From: Psychrobacter sp. UBA3483 | Lineage (GTDB): Bacteria > Pseudomonadota > Gammaproteobacteria > Pseudomonadales > Moraxellaceae | Reading direction: 5' to 3' | Assembly: GCF_002377905.1 (NCBI RefSeq) | Contig: NZ_DFQS01000060.1 | Coordinates: forward strand, 1 to 40,970 | DNA: 40,970 nucleotides | Shown here: one piece after another, positions 17,379 to 25,096 of the stretch | Layout of the letters: every line of letters begins with the position of its first letter | Position numbering within the stretch: position 1 is the stretch's first letter | Program-made: the position numbers and the translations under genes | The notes under the pieces: model-generated | What the model was told of the DNA's origin: nothing | What the model saw: only the letters and a program-made list of their open reading frames with translations | Databases searched by the model: none

Positions 17379-17513
17379 CTCCGAGAGGTGTTGCGCCATA
17401 ATAAATCTTATTGCATATAAGCTTTATCGCTTTGCAAATCATTTGTTATGTTAGGCTCGGTTAACTGTTTATGACCATTTTGGGTTATGAACAGCGCAAA
17501 TAACGGCACCTGC
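17379..17513 (+). promoter_or_regulatory. S-adenosylhomocysteine (SAH) riboswitch
   Basis: The leader of ahcY carries the conserved parts of the SAH aptamer in order. CCGAG (17381-17385) can form the pseudoknot with CTCGG (17456-17460) inside the invariant AGGCTCGG. AGGTG (17386-17390) pairs with CACCT (17507-17511) as P1. AACGGC (17502-17507) precedes the 3' strand of P1. The intervening arm can fold as P2 (GCC-ATAA with TTAT...GGC), extended by an extra AT-rich hairpin. There is also an insert of about 25 nt between the pseudoknot and the 3' P1 strand. The aptamer lies directly before ahcY, the gene that destroys SAH, as in known members of the class. A T-rich stretch follows P1. Confidence 0.85.
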
Positions 17514-17553
17514 GTTTTTATTCTTTTTATCTATTAACTGATAGGAGCATATT

Positions 17554-18978
17554 ATGGACGCAGTGTCTAACACCCCATCTGCCCATACGATCGACCCCTC
17601 TTTCACTGACTATAAAGTTGCCGACATTAGCCTTGCTGATTACGGTCGCCGTGAAATCACCCTAGCTGAAGCCGAAATGCCTGCCCTGATGGGTTTGCGT
17701 CGTCGCTACGAAGCCGACCAACCGCTTAAAGGCGCAAAAATCGCTGGCTGTATCCACATGACCATTCAGACGGCTGTCCTTATTGAGACGCTTGTCGCGC
17801 TAGGTGCGGAAGTACGCTGGACCTCATGTAACATCTTCTCAACTCAAGACCATGCTGCTGCGGCGATTGCCGCTGCTGGTATCTCTGTTTATGCTTGGAA
17901 AGGCGAAACCGAAGAAGAGTACGAGTGGTGCTTACGTCAACAGATCCATGTTGGCGGCGAAGCGTCAGGTCAACTTTGGGATGCTAACTTAATCTTGGAC
18001 GACGGCGGTGATTTGACTGCTTTGATTCATAACGATTATGCCCAAATGCTTGATAACATCCATGGTATCTCTGAAGAAACTACTACAGGTGTCCATCGCT
18101 TGGTTGAGATGCTAAATAAAGGCACGCTAAAAGTACCGGCTATCAACGTTAACGATGCGGTTACTAAGTCTAAAAATGACAACAAATACGGTTGCCGTCA
18201 TAGCTTAAATGACGCTATCAAACGTGCAACTGATATGTTCCTTGCGGGTCGCCGTGCGCTAGTCATCGGTTATGGCGATGTAGGTAAAGGCTCTACGCAA
18301 AGCTTACGTCAAGAAGGTATGATTGTCCGTGTGTCAGAAGTCGATCCTATCTGTGCCATGCAGGCTTGTATGGACGGCTTTGAAGTATTGTCACCTTACA
18401 TCAACGGCGATAACACTGGCGGCGCAGAAAATATCAACACCCGCCTGCTTGAAGATACAGATATGATTGTCACCACTACCGGTAACTACCATGTTTGTGA
18501 CAAACATATGCTAGCGGCTCTTAAACCAGGTGCTGTCGTTTGTAATATCGGTCATTTTGACACCGAAATCGACACGCAGTTCATGCGTGATAACTGGCGC
18601 TGGGTTGAGATTAAGCCACAAGTGCATCAAATCTTCCGCTCAGACGATGAAAACGATTATTTGATTCTGCTTGCTGAAGGTCGTCTAGTGAACTTGGGTA
18701 ATGCAACCGGTCACCCATCGCGCGTGATGGACGGCTCATTTGCTAACCAAGTATTGGCGCAAATGTATCTGTTCGAAGAAAAATTCGCTGACTTGCCAGC
18801 AGATAAGCGCAATGACAACTTATACGTCAAAGTCTTACCAAAAAAGCTAGACGAAGAAGTGGCTGCGGCGATGGTTGCTGGTTTTAACGGTACGCTAACT
18901 AAGCTGACTGAAAAACAAGCGGAGTATTTAGGCGTACCTGTCGAAGGTCCGTTTAAGCCTGACGCTTATAAATACTAA
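17554..18978 (+). CDS. ahcY: Adenosylhomocysteinase
   Basis: Reversibly hydrolyses S-adenosylhomocysteine to adenosine and homocysteine, relieving product inhibition of methyltransferases. The 474 aa are typical of the tetrameric NAD-dependent enzyme. Visible are GCIHMTIQTAVLIETLVALG, CNIFSTQDHAAAAIA, LILDDGGDLT, the NAD fold GYGDVGKG (239-246), EVDPICAMQACMDGFEV, VCNIGHFDTEID and the C-terminal PDAYKY, whose lysine and tyrosine complete the neighbouring active site. AGGAG (17543-17547) precedes the ATG. It is first in an operon with metF (13 bp gap) behind an SAH riboswitch. Many gammaproteobacteria use Pfs/LuxS instead; the AhcY route is the one seen here. Confidence 0.98.
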   Translation: MDAVSNTPSAHTIDPSFTDYKVADISLADYGRREITLAEAEMPALMGLRRRYEADQPLKGAKIAGCIHMTIQTAVLIETLVALGAEVRWTSCNIFSTQDHAAAAIAAAGISVYAWKGETEEEYEWCLRQQIHVGGEASGQLWDANLILDDGGDLTALIHNDYAQMLDNIHGISEETTTGVHRLVEMLNKGTLKVPAINVNDAVTKSKNDNKYGCRHSLNDAIKRATDMFLAGRRALVIGYGDVGKGSTQSLRQEGMIVRVSEVDPICAMQACMDGFEVLSPYINGDNTGGAENINTRLLEDTDMIVTTTGNYHVCDKHMLAALKPGAVVCNIGHFDTEIDTQFMRDNWRWVEIKPQVHQIFRSDDENDYLILLAEGRLVNLGNATGHPSRVMDGSFANQVLAQMYLFEEKFADLPADKRNDNLYVKVLPKKLDEEVAAAMVAGFNGTLTKLTEKQAEYLGVPVEGPFKPDAYKY

Positions 18979-18991
18979 TAGGAGCCAGACT

Positions 18992-19840
18992 GTGACTAAG
19001 CCTGCTTTCTCCTTTGAGTTTTTTCCAGCTAAAACCGAGCAAGGACATGAAAAGCTCCTCAGCACTTATGATGAGTTAAATAAGCTATCACCTGCTTACT
19101 TTTCAGTGACCTACGGTGCGGGTGGTTCAACCCGTAGCCGCACTTTAGATATCGTTCAAGCTTTGTGCGCGCGCGGTGACACTGATATTGCGCCGCATAT
19201 GTCTTGTATTGGTGATGACAAAGCGGAAATCGCTGAACTGCTTGATCTTTATAAGAGCTTGGGCATCACACGCTTGGTCGCCCTGCGTGGTGATTTACCA
19301 TCCGGTCAGGTTGGTATGGGCGAGCTGCCATTTGCGTTAGACTTGGTTAAGTTTATCCGCGAATACTCAGGCGATCACTTCCGTATCGAAGTCGCAGCCT
19401 ATCCTGAGATGCATCCACAAGCGCGCAGCTTTGAGTTTGATGTTGACAACTTGGTGAATAAATACCAAGCGGGCGCTAATGCGTCGATTACCCAGTTTTT
19501 TTATAACGCCGATAGCTATTTATATCTGCGTGATACCTTAGAAAAACGCGGTATTGACACGGTTGCACAGCCTTTAGTCGCTGGCATTATGCCGATTACC
19601 AACTCAAGCAATCTCGTACGCTTTGCTGATAGCTGTGGCGCTGATATCCCGCGTTACGTGCGTAAACAGTTGGCGGATTTTGGCGATGACCGCACCGCTA
19701 TTCGGGAGTTTGGCTTTGACGTCGTCTATCGTCTGTGCGAGCGCTTGATTAGCGAGGGCGTCCCTGCCATGCATTTTTATAGCATGAACAAGGTTGAGCC
19801 AAACAAGCGCTTAGTCGAAGCCCTCGGACTGACTGCTTAA
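18992..19840 (+). CDS. metF: 5,10-methylenetetrahydrofolate reductase
   Basis: An FAD enzyme reducing methylene-THF to 5-methyl-THF, the methyl donor for methionine synthase. The 282 aa show FSFEFFPAKTEQGHEKL at the N-terminus (catalytic Glu in EFFP), then SVTYGAGGSTRSRT, MSCIGD, LVALRGDLPSG, VAAYPEMHPQA, KYQAGANASITQFFYNAD and GVPAMHFYSMN. It starts with GTG at 18992, seven bases after AGGAG. It lies 13 bp behind ahcY, so the two are co-transcribed: AhcY yields homocysteine and MetF the methyl group to convert it to methionine. The operon ends at a strong hairpin. Confidence 0.98.
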   Translation: MTKPAFSFEFFPAKTEQGHEKLLSTYDELNKLSPAYFSVTYGAGGSTRSRTLDIVQALCARGDTDIAPHMSCIGDDKAEIAELLDLYKSLGITRLVALRGDLPSGQVGMGELPFALDLVKFIREYSGDHFRIEVAAYPEMHPQARSFEFDVDNLVNKYQAGANASITQFFYNADSYLYLRDTLEKRGIDTVAQPLVAGIMPITNSSNLVRFADSCGADIPRYVRKQLADFGDDRTAIREFGFDVVYRLCERLISEGVPAMHFYSMNKVEPNKRLVEALGLTA

Positions 19841-19865
19841 ATATTTATCAAATGTATTGCTGAAT

Positions 19866-19897
19866 GACTGGCGTTCTTAGGGGCGCCAGTCTTTTTT
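19866..19897 (+). terminator. Intrinsic terminator of ahcY-metF
   Basis: GACTGGCG (19866-19873) and CGCCAGTC (19884-19891) pair, followed by TTTTTT. Confidence 0.92.
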
Positions 19898-20013
19898 GGT
19901 ATGGGCATTGCATTTATACCAATTCTACTGATGACAATCCCTTTACCCACTCAAATGATATTCTGCTAAGATATTGAAAAATATCATCACCCCCATTATA
20001 GGAATAAGTAAAT

Positions 20014-20904
20014 TTGCGACGTTTCTTTTATGACACTAGTAGCGACAGCAGTGATAAAAACACCCCGACCTACCCGCAACTTAGCACTTTACCTATCGGT
20101 GCTAGCGTCGAGTTGACCGAAAATATTGTCCATCATTGGTGCCGGGTACTACGGGCTAATATCGGTGATAAAGGGATTTTGTTTGACGGTTTCGGCGGTG
20201 AATATCAGGTACAGCTCAATAGCATCAGTAAAAAAAAGGCCACTGCGACGCTATCATTACACGTAGAAACCGATCGCAATGCCGCTGTGTTGACAAAAAT
20301 CGGGCTAGTGATGAGTCGCGGCGAACGGATGGATTACGCCATTCAAAAATCCACTGAGCTTGGTGTCACTGCTATTCAACTATTGAGTAGCCATCACGGT
20401 GAGGTCAATCTAAAACCTGCCCAAGTAGAGAAAAAACTGGCACACTGGCAACAAGTGGCTATTGCTGCCTGTGAGCAATGTGGACTGAATCGCCCGCCCC
20501 TTATTATCGCGCCATTATCGATTGATGACTGGCTATCAAATATAGCAGCTAACGAAAATAAAAATGAGATGATAGTCAGCCCAATCGTAGCTGAGCTGAG
20601 TAAAGATGCTTATTATCAAGCATTACAGCGGCCTGCCGATTTATGTCTGCAGCTAAGCGTGCCAGCAGCAGGACAGCCACTGATGCCTGAGGCGCTGCCC
20701 GTCGTTTTGAAACAACAGACGCCTTATGTTGAATTGCTAATCGGACCTGAGGGCGGGCTCAGCGCTGATGAATGCGGCAAAGCTGCTGACGTTGGTTTTG
20801 CAGCGTGGCAAATTGGCACAAGGGTATTACGTACCGAAACTGCCCCTGTCGTTGCCTTAGCAACATTGGCATCATTGGCGACCCTACATGCTTTAATTAG
20901 GTAG
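20014..20904 (+). CDS. rsmE: 16S rRNA (uracil-1498-N3)-methyltransferase
   Basis: SAM-dependent methylation of U1498 in 16S rRNA by a SPOUT-fold dimer. The N-terminal PUA-like part has HHWCRVLRANIGDKGILFDG. The SPOUT part has MSRGERMDYAIQKSTELGVT, the cofactor loop LLIGPEGGLSADE, and the knot motif RVLRTETAPVVALATL. The 296 aa are longer than the E. coli protein (243) through an N-terminal acidic stretch and a loop around residue 180-215. The start is TTG at 20014: the family begins MRRFF and no closer ATG or GTG exists. AGGA lies ten bases upstream. Confidence 0.94.
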   Translation: MRRFFYDTSSDSSDKNTPTYPQLSTLPIGASVELTENIVHHWCRVLRANIGDKGILFDGFGGEYQVQLNSISKKKATATLSLHVETDRNAAVLTKIGLVMSRGERMDYAIQKSTELGVTAIQLLSSHHGEVNLKPAQVEKKLAHWQQVAIAACEQCGLNRPPLIIAPLSIDDWLSNIAANENKNEMIVSPIVAELSKDAYYQALQRPADLCLQLSVPAAGQPLMPEALPVVLKQQTPYVELLIGPEGGLSADECGKAADVGFAAWQIGTRVLRTETAPVVALATLASLATLHALIR

Positions 20905-20953
20905 GCTTCAAATTGCCACTACTGCATCGCCATTTATCATTCAACTTGATGTT

Positions 20954-22690
20954 ATGAGTCCTATTATGACCGATTTTACCCCTATGCCAATATCGGATAA
21001 GCAGCAATTATTGGTCAAACTGTGCGAGCAATTTGAAGACGCTATTTTCATACTGGACGAAAAACTGCGCTATTTATCCGTCAATGCAAGCTATGAGCTG
21101 ATGCTTGGTTATACAGAAAAATTTTTGCTTGGCCGTCCGCTTGGCATCTATGCAGCCGAGTTTTTGTCCGAAGAAGAGCAAGCGGTGCTCAAAAATTTGA
21201 TTAACAGCTTAGACATTACAGGATTTTGTGAAATCGATTTTTCGATGGCAAATCGCTATGGCGAAATACTCGACTGTCATATCACCTATCGCAAAATTTA
21301 CTTAGAAGAGACCCCTTACTACGTTGGTACCATACGTAATATGGCGACGCTGGCTAAAAACAGAGAAAAGGTCGCCCACCTGTTAAATTATGACCAGCTG
21401 ACTGGACTGCCGAACCGTAAAGTGTTTTTAAGTCAAACCAGTGAGTTGTTAATAGAAAGCTACCAAGAAGTGGTGGTCGTGCGTTTTAACATTGACCGTT
21501 ATCGCAACCTTGCTATCTTATTGGGACCAGATGGCATCAACAAACTGGTAGAAAATTTTGTTTTACGTATCACCGAGTTGGAGCTGGACAATTTACGCTG
21601 CTTTTCGCATTTTGGCGGTGACGACTTTGCTTTATTATTTGAATGCAACGATGCCAATATGGTGCGCCATCAACTAGACAGCTTAATGCAAATGTGCGAG
21701 CGCCCTTTTTTCTTAAATGACAGCATGGCAAAAGAAGCACAGGTCTATTGTCATATCTCGGTTGGGGTCAGCTACTTCCCTGAAAACGGCAATGAGTTCA
21801 TCGGCTTATTGACCAAAGCTGAAAAAGCGTTGAATTACGTTAAACAGCAGGGCGGCGATGATGTCTGCTGGTATCATAAATCTATTAATGAGATGAATGC
21901 GCACAATATACAGTTAGAGTCTGAGCTTAGGACGGCTAGTAACGAGTGTCAATTCGTGCCGTATTACCAACCCAAATTTGCCCTAGATACGGGTGTGATT
22001 AGCGGTTTTGAGGCATTGGTGCGCTGGCAACACCCTACCCGTGGTTTACTAAGACCCGCCGATTTTATGGATGCCGTCATTTCTCATAAATTATCGTTTG
22101 AGTTGTTTTCACAAATGGCAAACCAAATTGCCAAGCAATTGACCGTTTGGCGAGATTTGGGTTTTGAGCAGCACATCTGTATCAATGCCGATGCGGCAGA
22201 ATTCAGCCATCCTGATTTTTTTGGCTTGGTCCGTAACTTGTTAGACAGCCATAAACTTGCCGCCCACCAACTGCACATAGAGGTGACCGAATCTTCATTA
22301 ATACAACGTCATGCCAATGTCAAAAAACAACTAGATTTACTCAAAGAACTTGGCATCTGTCTGGCGCTTGATGACTTCGGTACGGGTTTCGCTTCGCTGA
22401 GCTATTTACAAGAATATCCGTTTGATTTTATTAAAATTGATAAAAGCTTTATCTCTAAAATCACCAATGATTGTACGCAGCGCGCGATTGTTAAAGCGAT
22501 TTTGGATTTAGCAGAAGCACTTGATATGCACGTTATCGCCGAAGGTATCGAAAATGAGCAACAACGTGACTTACTGCTTAGTATGGGTTGTCAGTACGGT
22601 CAAGGTTATTGGTTTGGTAAACCGATGACGTCAGATGAGGCCACTAAGTTGCTCACGCAGCAACATTTGTCTAAAACTGACTCTCCTTAG
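20954..22690 (+). CDS. PAS-GGDEF-EAL protein, likely c-di-GMP phosphodiesterase
   Basis: A cytosolic signalling protein of 578 aa. A PAS domain (about 18-130, ILDEKLRYLSVNASYELMLG) is followed by a GGDEF domain (about 140-300, YDQLTGLPNRKVF) and an EAL domain (about 315-570). The cyclase motif is GGDDF (221-225). The metal/substrate segment FNIDRYRNL lacks the usual K/ND residues, so cyclase activity is doubtful. The EAL half keeps FEALVRW (E353), INADAAEF, VTESSL, LALDDFGTGFASL, KIDKSF, AEGIEN and QGYWFGKP, which suggests an active phosphodiesterase. No membrane segment is evident. The ATG at 20954 lacks a good ribosome site; an ATG at 20966 is an alternative. It lies about 50 bp after rsmE and may share its transcript. 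Confidence 0.92.
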   Translation: MSPIMTDFTPMPISDKQQLLVKLCEQFEDAIFILDEKLRYLSVNASYELMLGYTEKFLLGRPLGIYAAEFLSEEEQAVLKNLINSLDITGFCEIDFSMANRYGEILDCHITYRKIYLEETPYYVGTIRNMATLAKNREKVAHLLNYDQLTGLPNRKVFLSQTSELLIESYQEVVVVRFNIDRYRNLAILLGPDGINKLVENFVLRITELELDNLRCFSHFGGDDFALLFECNDANMVRHQLDSLMQMCERPFFLNDSMAKEAQVYCHISVGVSYFPENGNEFIGLLTKAEKALNYVKQQGGDDVCWYHKSINEMNAHNIQLESELRTASNECQFVPYYQPKFALDTGVISGFEALVRWQHPTRGLLRPADFMDAVISHKLSFELFSQMANQIAKQLTVWRDLGFEQHICINADAAEFSHPDFFGLVRNLLDSHKLAAHQLHIEVTESSLIQRHANVKKQLDLLKELGICLALDDFGTGFASLSYLQEYPFDFIKIDKSFISKITNDCTQRAIVKAILDLAEALDMHVIAEGIENEQQRDLLLSMGCQYGQGYWFGKPMTSDEATKLLTQQHLSKTDSP

Positions 22691-23050
22691 ACTTCTATCT
22701 TAAGAGTAAATTGCTTGAATTTTTCTACCATTATTATTAAATAACGCTTAAGTTTTTAGCGTATAAGCTCGATGATATATAGGATGCAACACAGGTTGAT
22801 GACTTATCAGTATTGTCACCAAACTTGTATATTTGCCAGTGAACGCCTATCTTTTACCAAGAATTTACGAATACAGTCATAATTCTTTTTTACTCTTCTC
22901 AATTTATTTCATATGACCGATGTTGTTGTCTGCTATTGACACAGACAATCCTCATACTAGTAAAACGCGAGCGACTCAGATTTCAATCATGAAAATCAAT
23001 GATGGTCGCCGCATTATTGCCGGTCGCATCCTAAAAAAGGACAGGAAGTT
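22691..23050. other. Non-coding region upstream of the first acyl-CoA dehydrogenase
   Basis: No gene was found. A short ACGCT/AGCGT hairpin with an internal T run lies near 22744-22762. A consensus-like TTGACA (22936-22941) lacks a matching -10 at 16-18 bp. No clear fatty-acid regulator operator was recognised. Confidence 0.4.
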
Positions 23051-24844
23051 ATGCAATATAAAGCGCCCCTACGTGATATCCAATTCGTGATGCATGAGTT
23101 ACTTGACAGCGAAAGTCACTACAAAACCTTACCTGCGTTCCAAGAAGCCGATCGTGAGTTGATGGACAGTCTGTTTGAGATGGCGGCAAGCTTTGCGGAA
23201 AATGAGCTGTCACCATTAAACCAAAGCGGCGACGCGGAAGGCTGTCATTTCGACAACGGTACTGTCACCACGCCAAAAGGCTTTAAAGAAGCTTATAAAG
23301 CCTACTGCGAGCTTGGCTTCCCAGCCTTGTCTGCTGAAGAAGCATTCGGCGGTCAAAACATGCCTTTCTCGTTATCAACGGTCATCAATGAGATGGTTGG
23401 CACGGCGAACTGGTCATTTTCTATGTATCCTGGCCTATCACATGGCGCGATTCAAACCATCGAGCACCATGGTACTGAAGAGCAAAAACAAACTTACCTT
23501 GAAAAAATGGTCACCGGCGAGTGGTCAGGTACTATGTGCTTGACTGAAGCACATGCGGGTTCTGACTTGGGTATTATCCGCACCAAAGCTGAGCCAAACG
23601 ATGACGGCACTTATAGCATCACTGGTCAAAAAATCTTTATCTCAGCGGGCGAGCATGACCTAACCGACAATATCATTCATATCGTCCTAGCCCGTCTACC
23701 AGGCGCGCCTGCTGGCACCAAAGGCATCTCGCTGTTTATCGTACCTAAAGTCATGGTCAACGCAGACAGCAGCCTTGGTGAAAACAACAACGTCGTTTGT
23801 GGTTCTATCGAACACAAAATGGGTATCAAAGCGTCAGCGACTTGCGTGATGAACTTTGACGGCGCAACTGGTTATTTGATTGGCCCAGAAAACCGCGGTC
23901 TACAGTGCATGTTTACCTTTATGAACGTGGCCCGTATCGGTACCGCCGTTCAAGGTTTAACGGCAGCAGAATATGCGTTCCAAGGCTCATTAACCTATGC
24001 CAAAGACCGCTTAGCGATGCGTTCATTATCAGGTGCTAAAGCCCCAGATAAAGTCGCTGACCCTATCATCGTCCATCCAGCCGTTCGTAACATGCTATTG
24101 ACCGAAAAAGCCTTTGCTGAAGGCGGTCGTGCCCTCGTTTATTACCTCTCACACTTTGCGGATACTGTTGCAAAAGGCGAAGGCGATGATCTTAAATTTG
24201 CTGACCAAATGCTGTCACTATTGACACCGATTGCTAAAGCATTCTTGACTGAAACTGGTCTAGAAGCGGCTAACCATGGCGTACAGGTTTATGGCGGTCA
24301 CGGCTTTATTAGCGAGTGGGGTATGGAGCAAAACGTCCGTGATACCCGTATTGCTTGCCTCTACGAAGGTACCACTGAAATCCAAGCGCTTGACTTACTC
24401 GGCCGTAAAGTATTGGGCTCACAAGGCAAAATGCTGGCCAACTTTGTCAAAGTCATCCAAACTTTCTGCGAAGAGAACAAAGACAACGATCAAATGGGTC
24501 AATTTATCCGCCCACTTGCCAAACACGTCAAAGAATGGGGCGATTTAACCGCGCGTATCGGTATGCAAGCGACTGAAAACCCAGATGCGGTTGGCGGTGC
24601 AGCAGTTGACTACTTATACTTCAGCGGTTATGTCACGCTAGCTTATTTATGGGCGCGTATGGCCTTGGTTGCGCAAACTGCATTGGCAGACGGTACTGGC
24701 GAAAAAGCCTTTTACGATGCCAAAATCAAAACCGCGCAATTCTACTTTGCAAAATTATTGCCACGTACCACCACGCACGTACAGCGCATCAGCACTGGTG
24801 TTGAGCCGTACATGACTATGGACGTTGATCAATTTGCGTTTTAA
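23051..24844 (+). CDS. Acyl-CoA dehydrogenase, FadE5/DmdC type (copy 1)
   Basis: An FAD-dependent enzyme introducing the alpha,beta double bond of acyl-CoA in beta-oxidation. The 597 aa match the large family with an extra C-terminal domain, often annotated as 3-methylmercaptopropionyl-CoA dehydrogenase or long-chain FadE5-like. Motifs are WSGTMCLTEAHAGSDLG (FAD/substrate strand), TGQKIFISAGEHD, the IKASATCVMNFDGATG region, and VYGGHGFISEWGMEQNVRDT. The catalytic glutamate (E439) lies in CLYEGTTEIQALDLLGRK. AGGAAG precedes the ATG. A second copy follows after a terminator, and the two are clear paralogues throughout. True substrate chain length is not deducible; a DMSP role is possible only if other dmd genes exist elsewhere. 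Confidence 0.93.
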   Translation: MQYKAPLRDIQFVMHELLDSESHYKTLPAFQEADRELMDSLFEMAASFAENELSPLNQSGDAEGCHFDNGTVTTPKGFKEAYKAYCELGFPALSAEEAFGGQNMPFSLSTVINEMVGTANWSFSMYPGLSHGAIQTIEHHGTEEQKQTYLEKMVTGEWSGTMCLTEAHAGSDLGIIRTKAEPNDDGTYSITGQKIFISAGEHDLTDNIIHIVLARLPGAPAGTKGISLFIVPKVMVNADSSLGENNNVVCGSIEHKMGIKASATCVMNFDGATGYLIGPENRGLQCMFTFMNVARIGTAVQGLTAAEYAFQGSLTYAKDRLAMRSLSGAKAPDKVADPIIVHPAVRNMLLTEKAFAEGGRALVYYLSHFADTVAKGEGDDLKFADQMLSLLTPIAKAFLTETGLEAANHGVQVYGGHGFISEWGMEQNVRDTRIACLYEGTTEIQALDLLGRKVLGSQGKMLANFVKVIQTFCEENKDNDQMGQFIRPLAKHVKEWGDLTARIGMQATENPDAVGGAAVDYLYFSGYVTLAYLWARMALVAQTALADGTGEKAFYDAKIKTAQFYFAKLLPRTTTHVQRISTGVEPYMTMDVDQFAF

Positions 24845-24891
24845 TGTATAGAACGTTGCAAGTGTAGTATCTATTTTAATAAGCAGTTCCT

Positions 24892-24927
24892 ATCGGCAAC
24901 ATACTTAGGTGTGTTGCCGATTTTCTT
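24892..24927 (+). terminator. Intrinsic terminator after acyl-CoA dehydrogenase copy 1
   Basis: ATCGGCAACA (24892-24901) and TGTTGCCGAT (24912-24921) form a perfect 10-bp stem, followed by a T-rich tract. The two dehydrogenase genes are therefore at least partly uncoupled. Confidence 0.88.
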
Positions 24928-25096
24928 AGCGTTTTTATTGATAGCTATTTTTGGTGGACGCACAATTCACGAAGAAAACCACCCGTCGTTACGCTAATTT
25001 GCTAAACTTTAACTATCTATGTTTAAGCTACACTCACAAGAACAATTTGATGCTTTGCCCTACTCACTTTTATTCATTTAAACCAAAGGAATGTTT

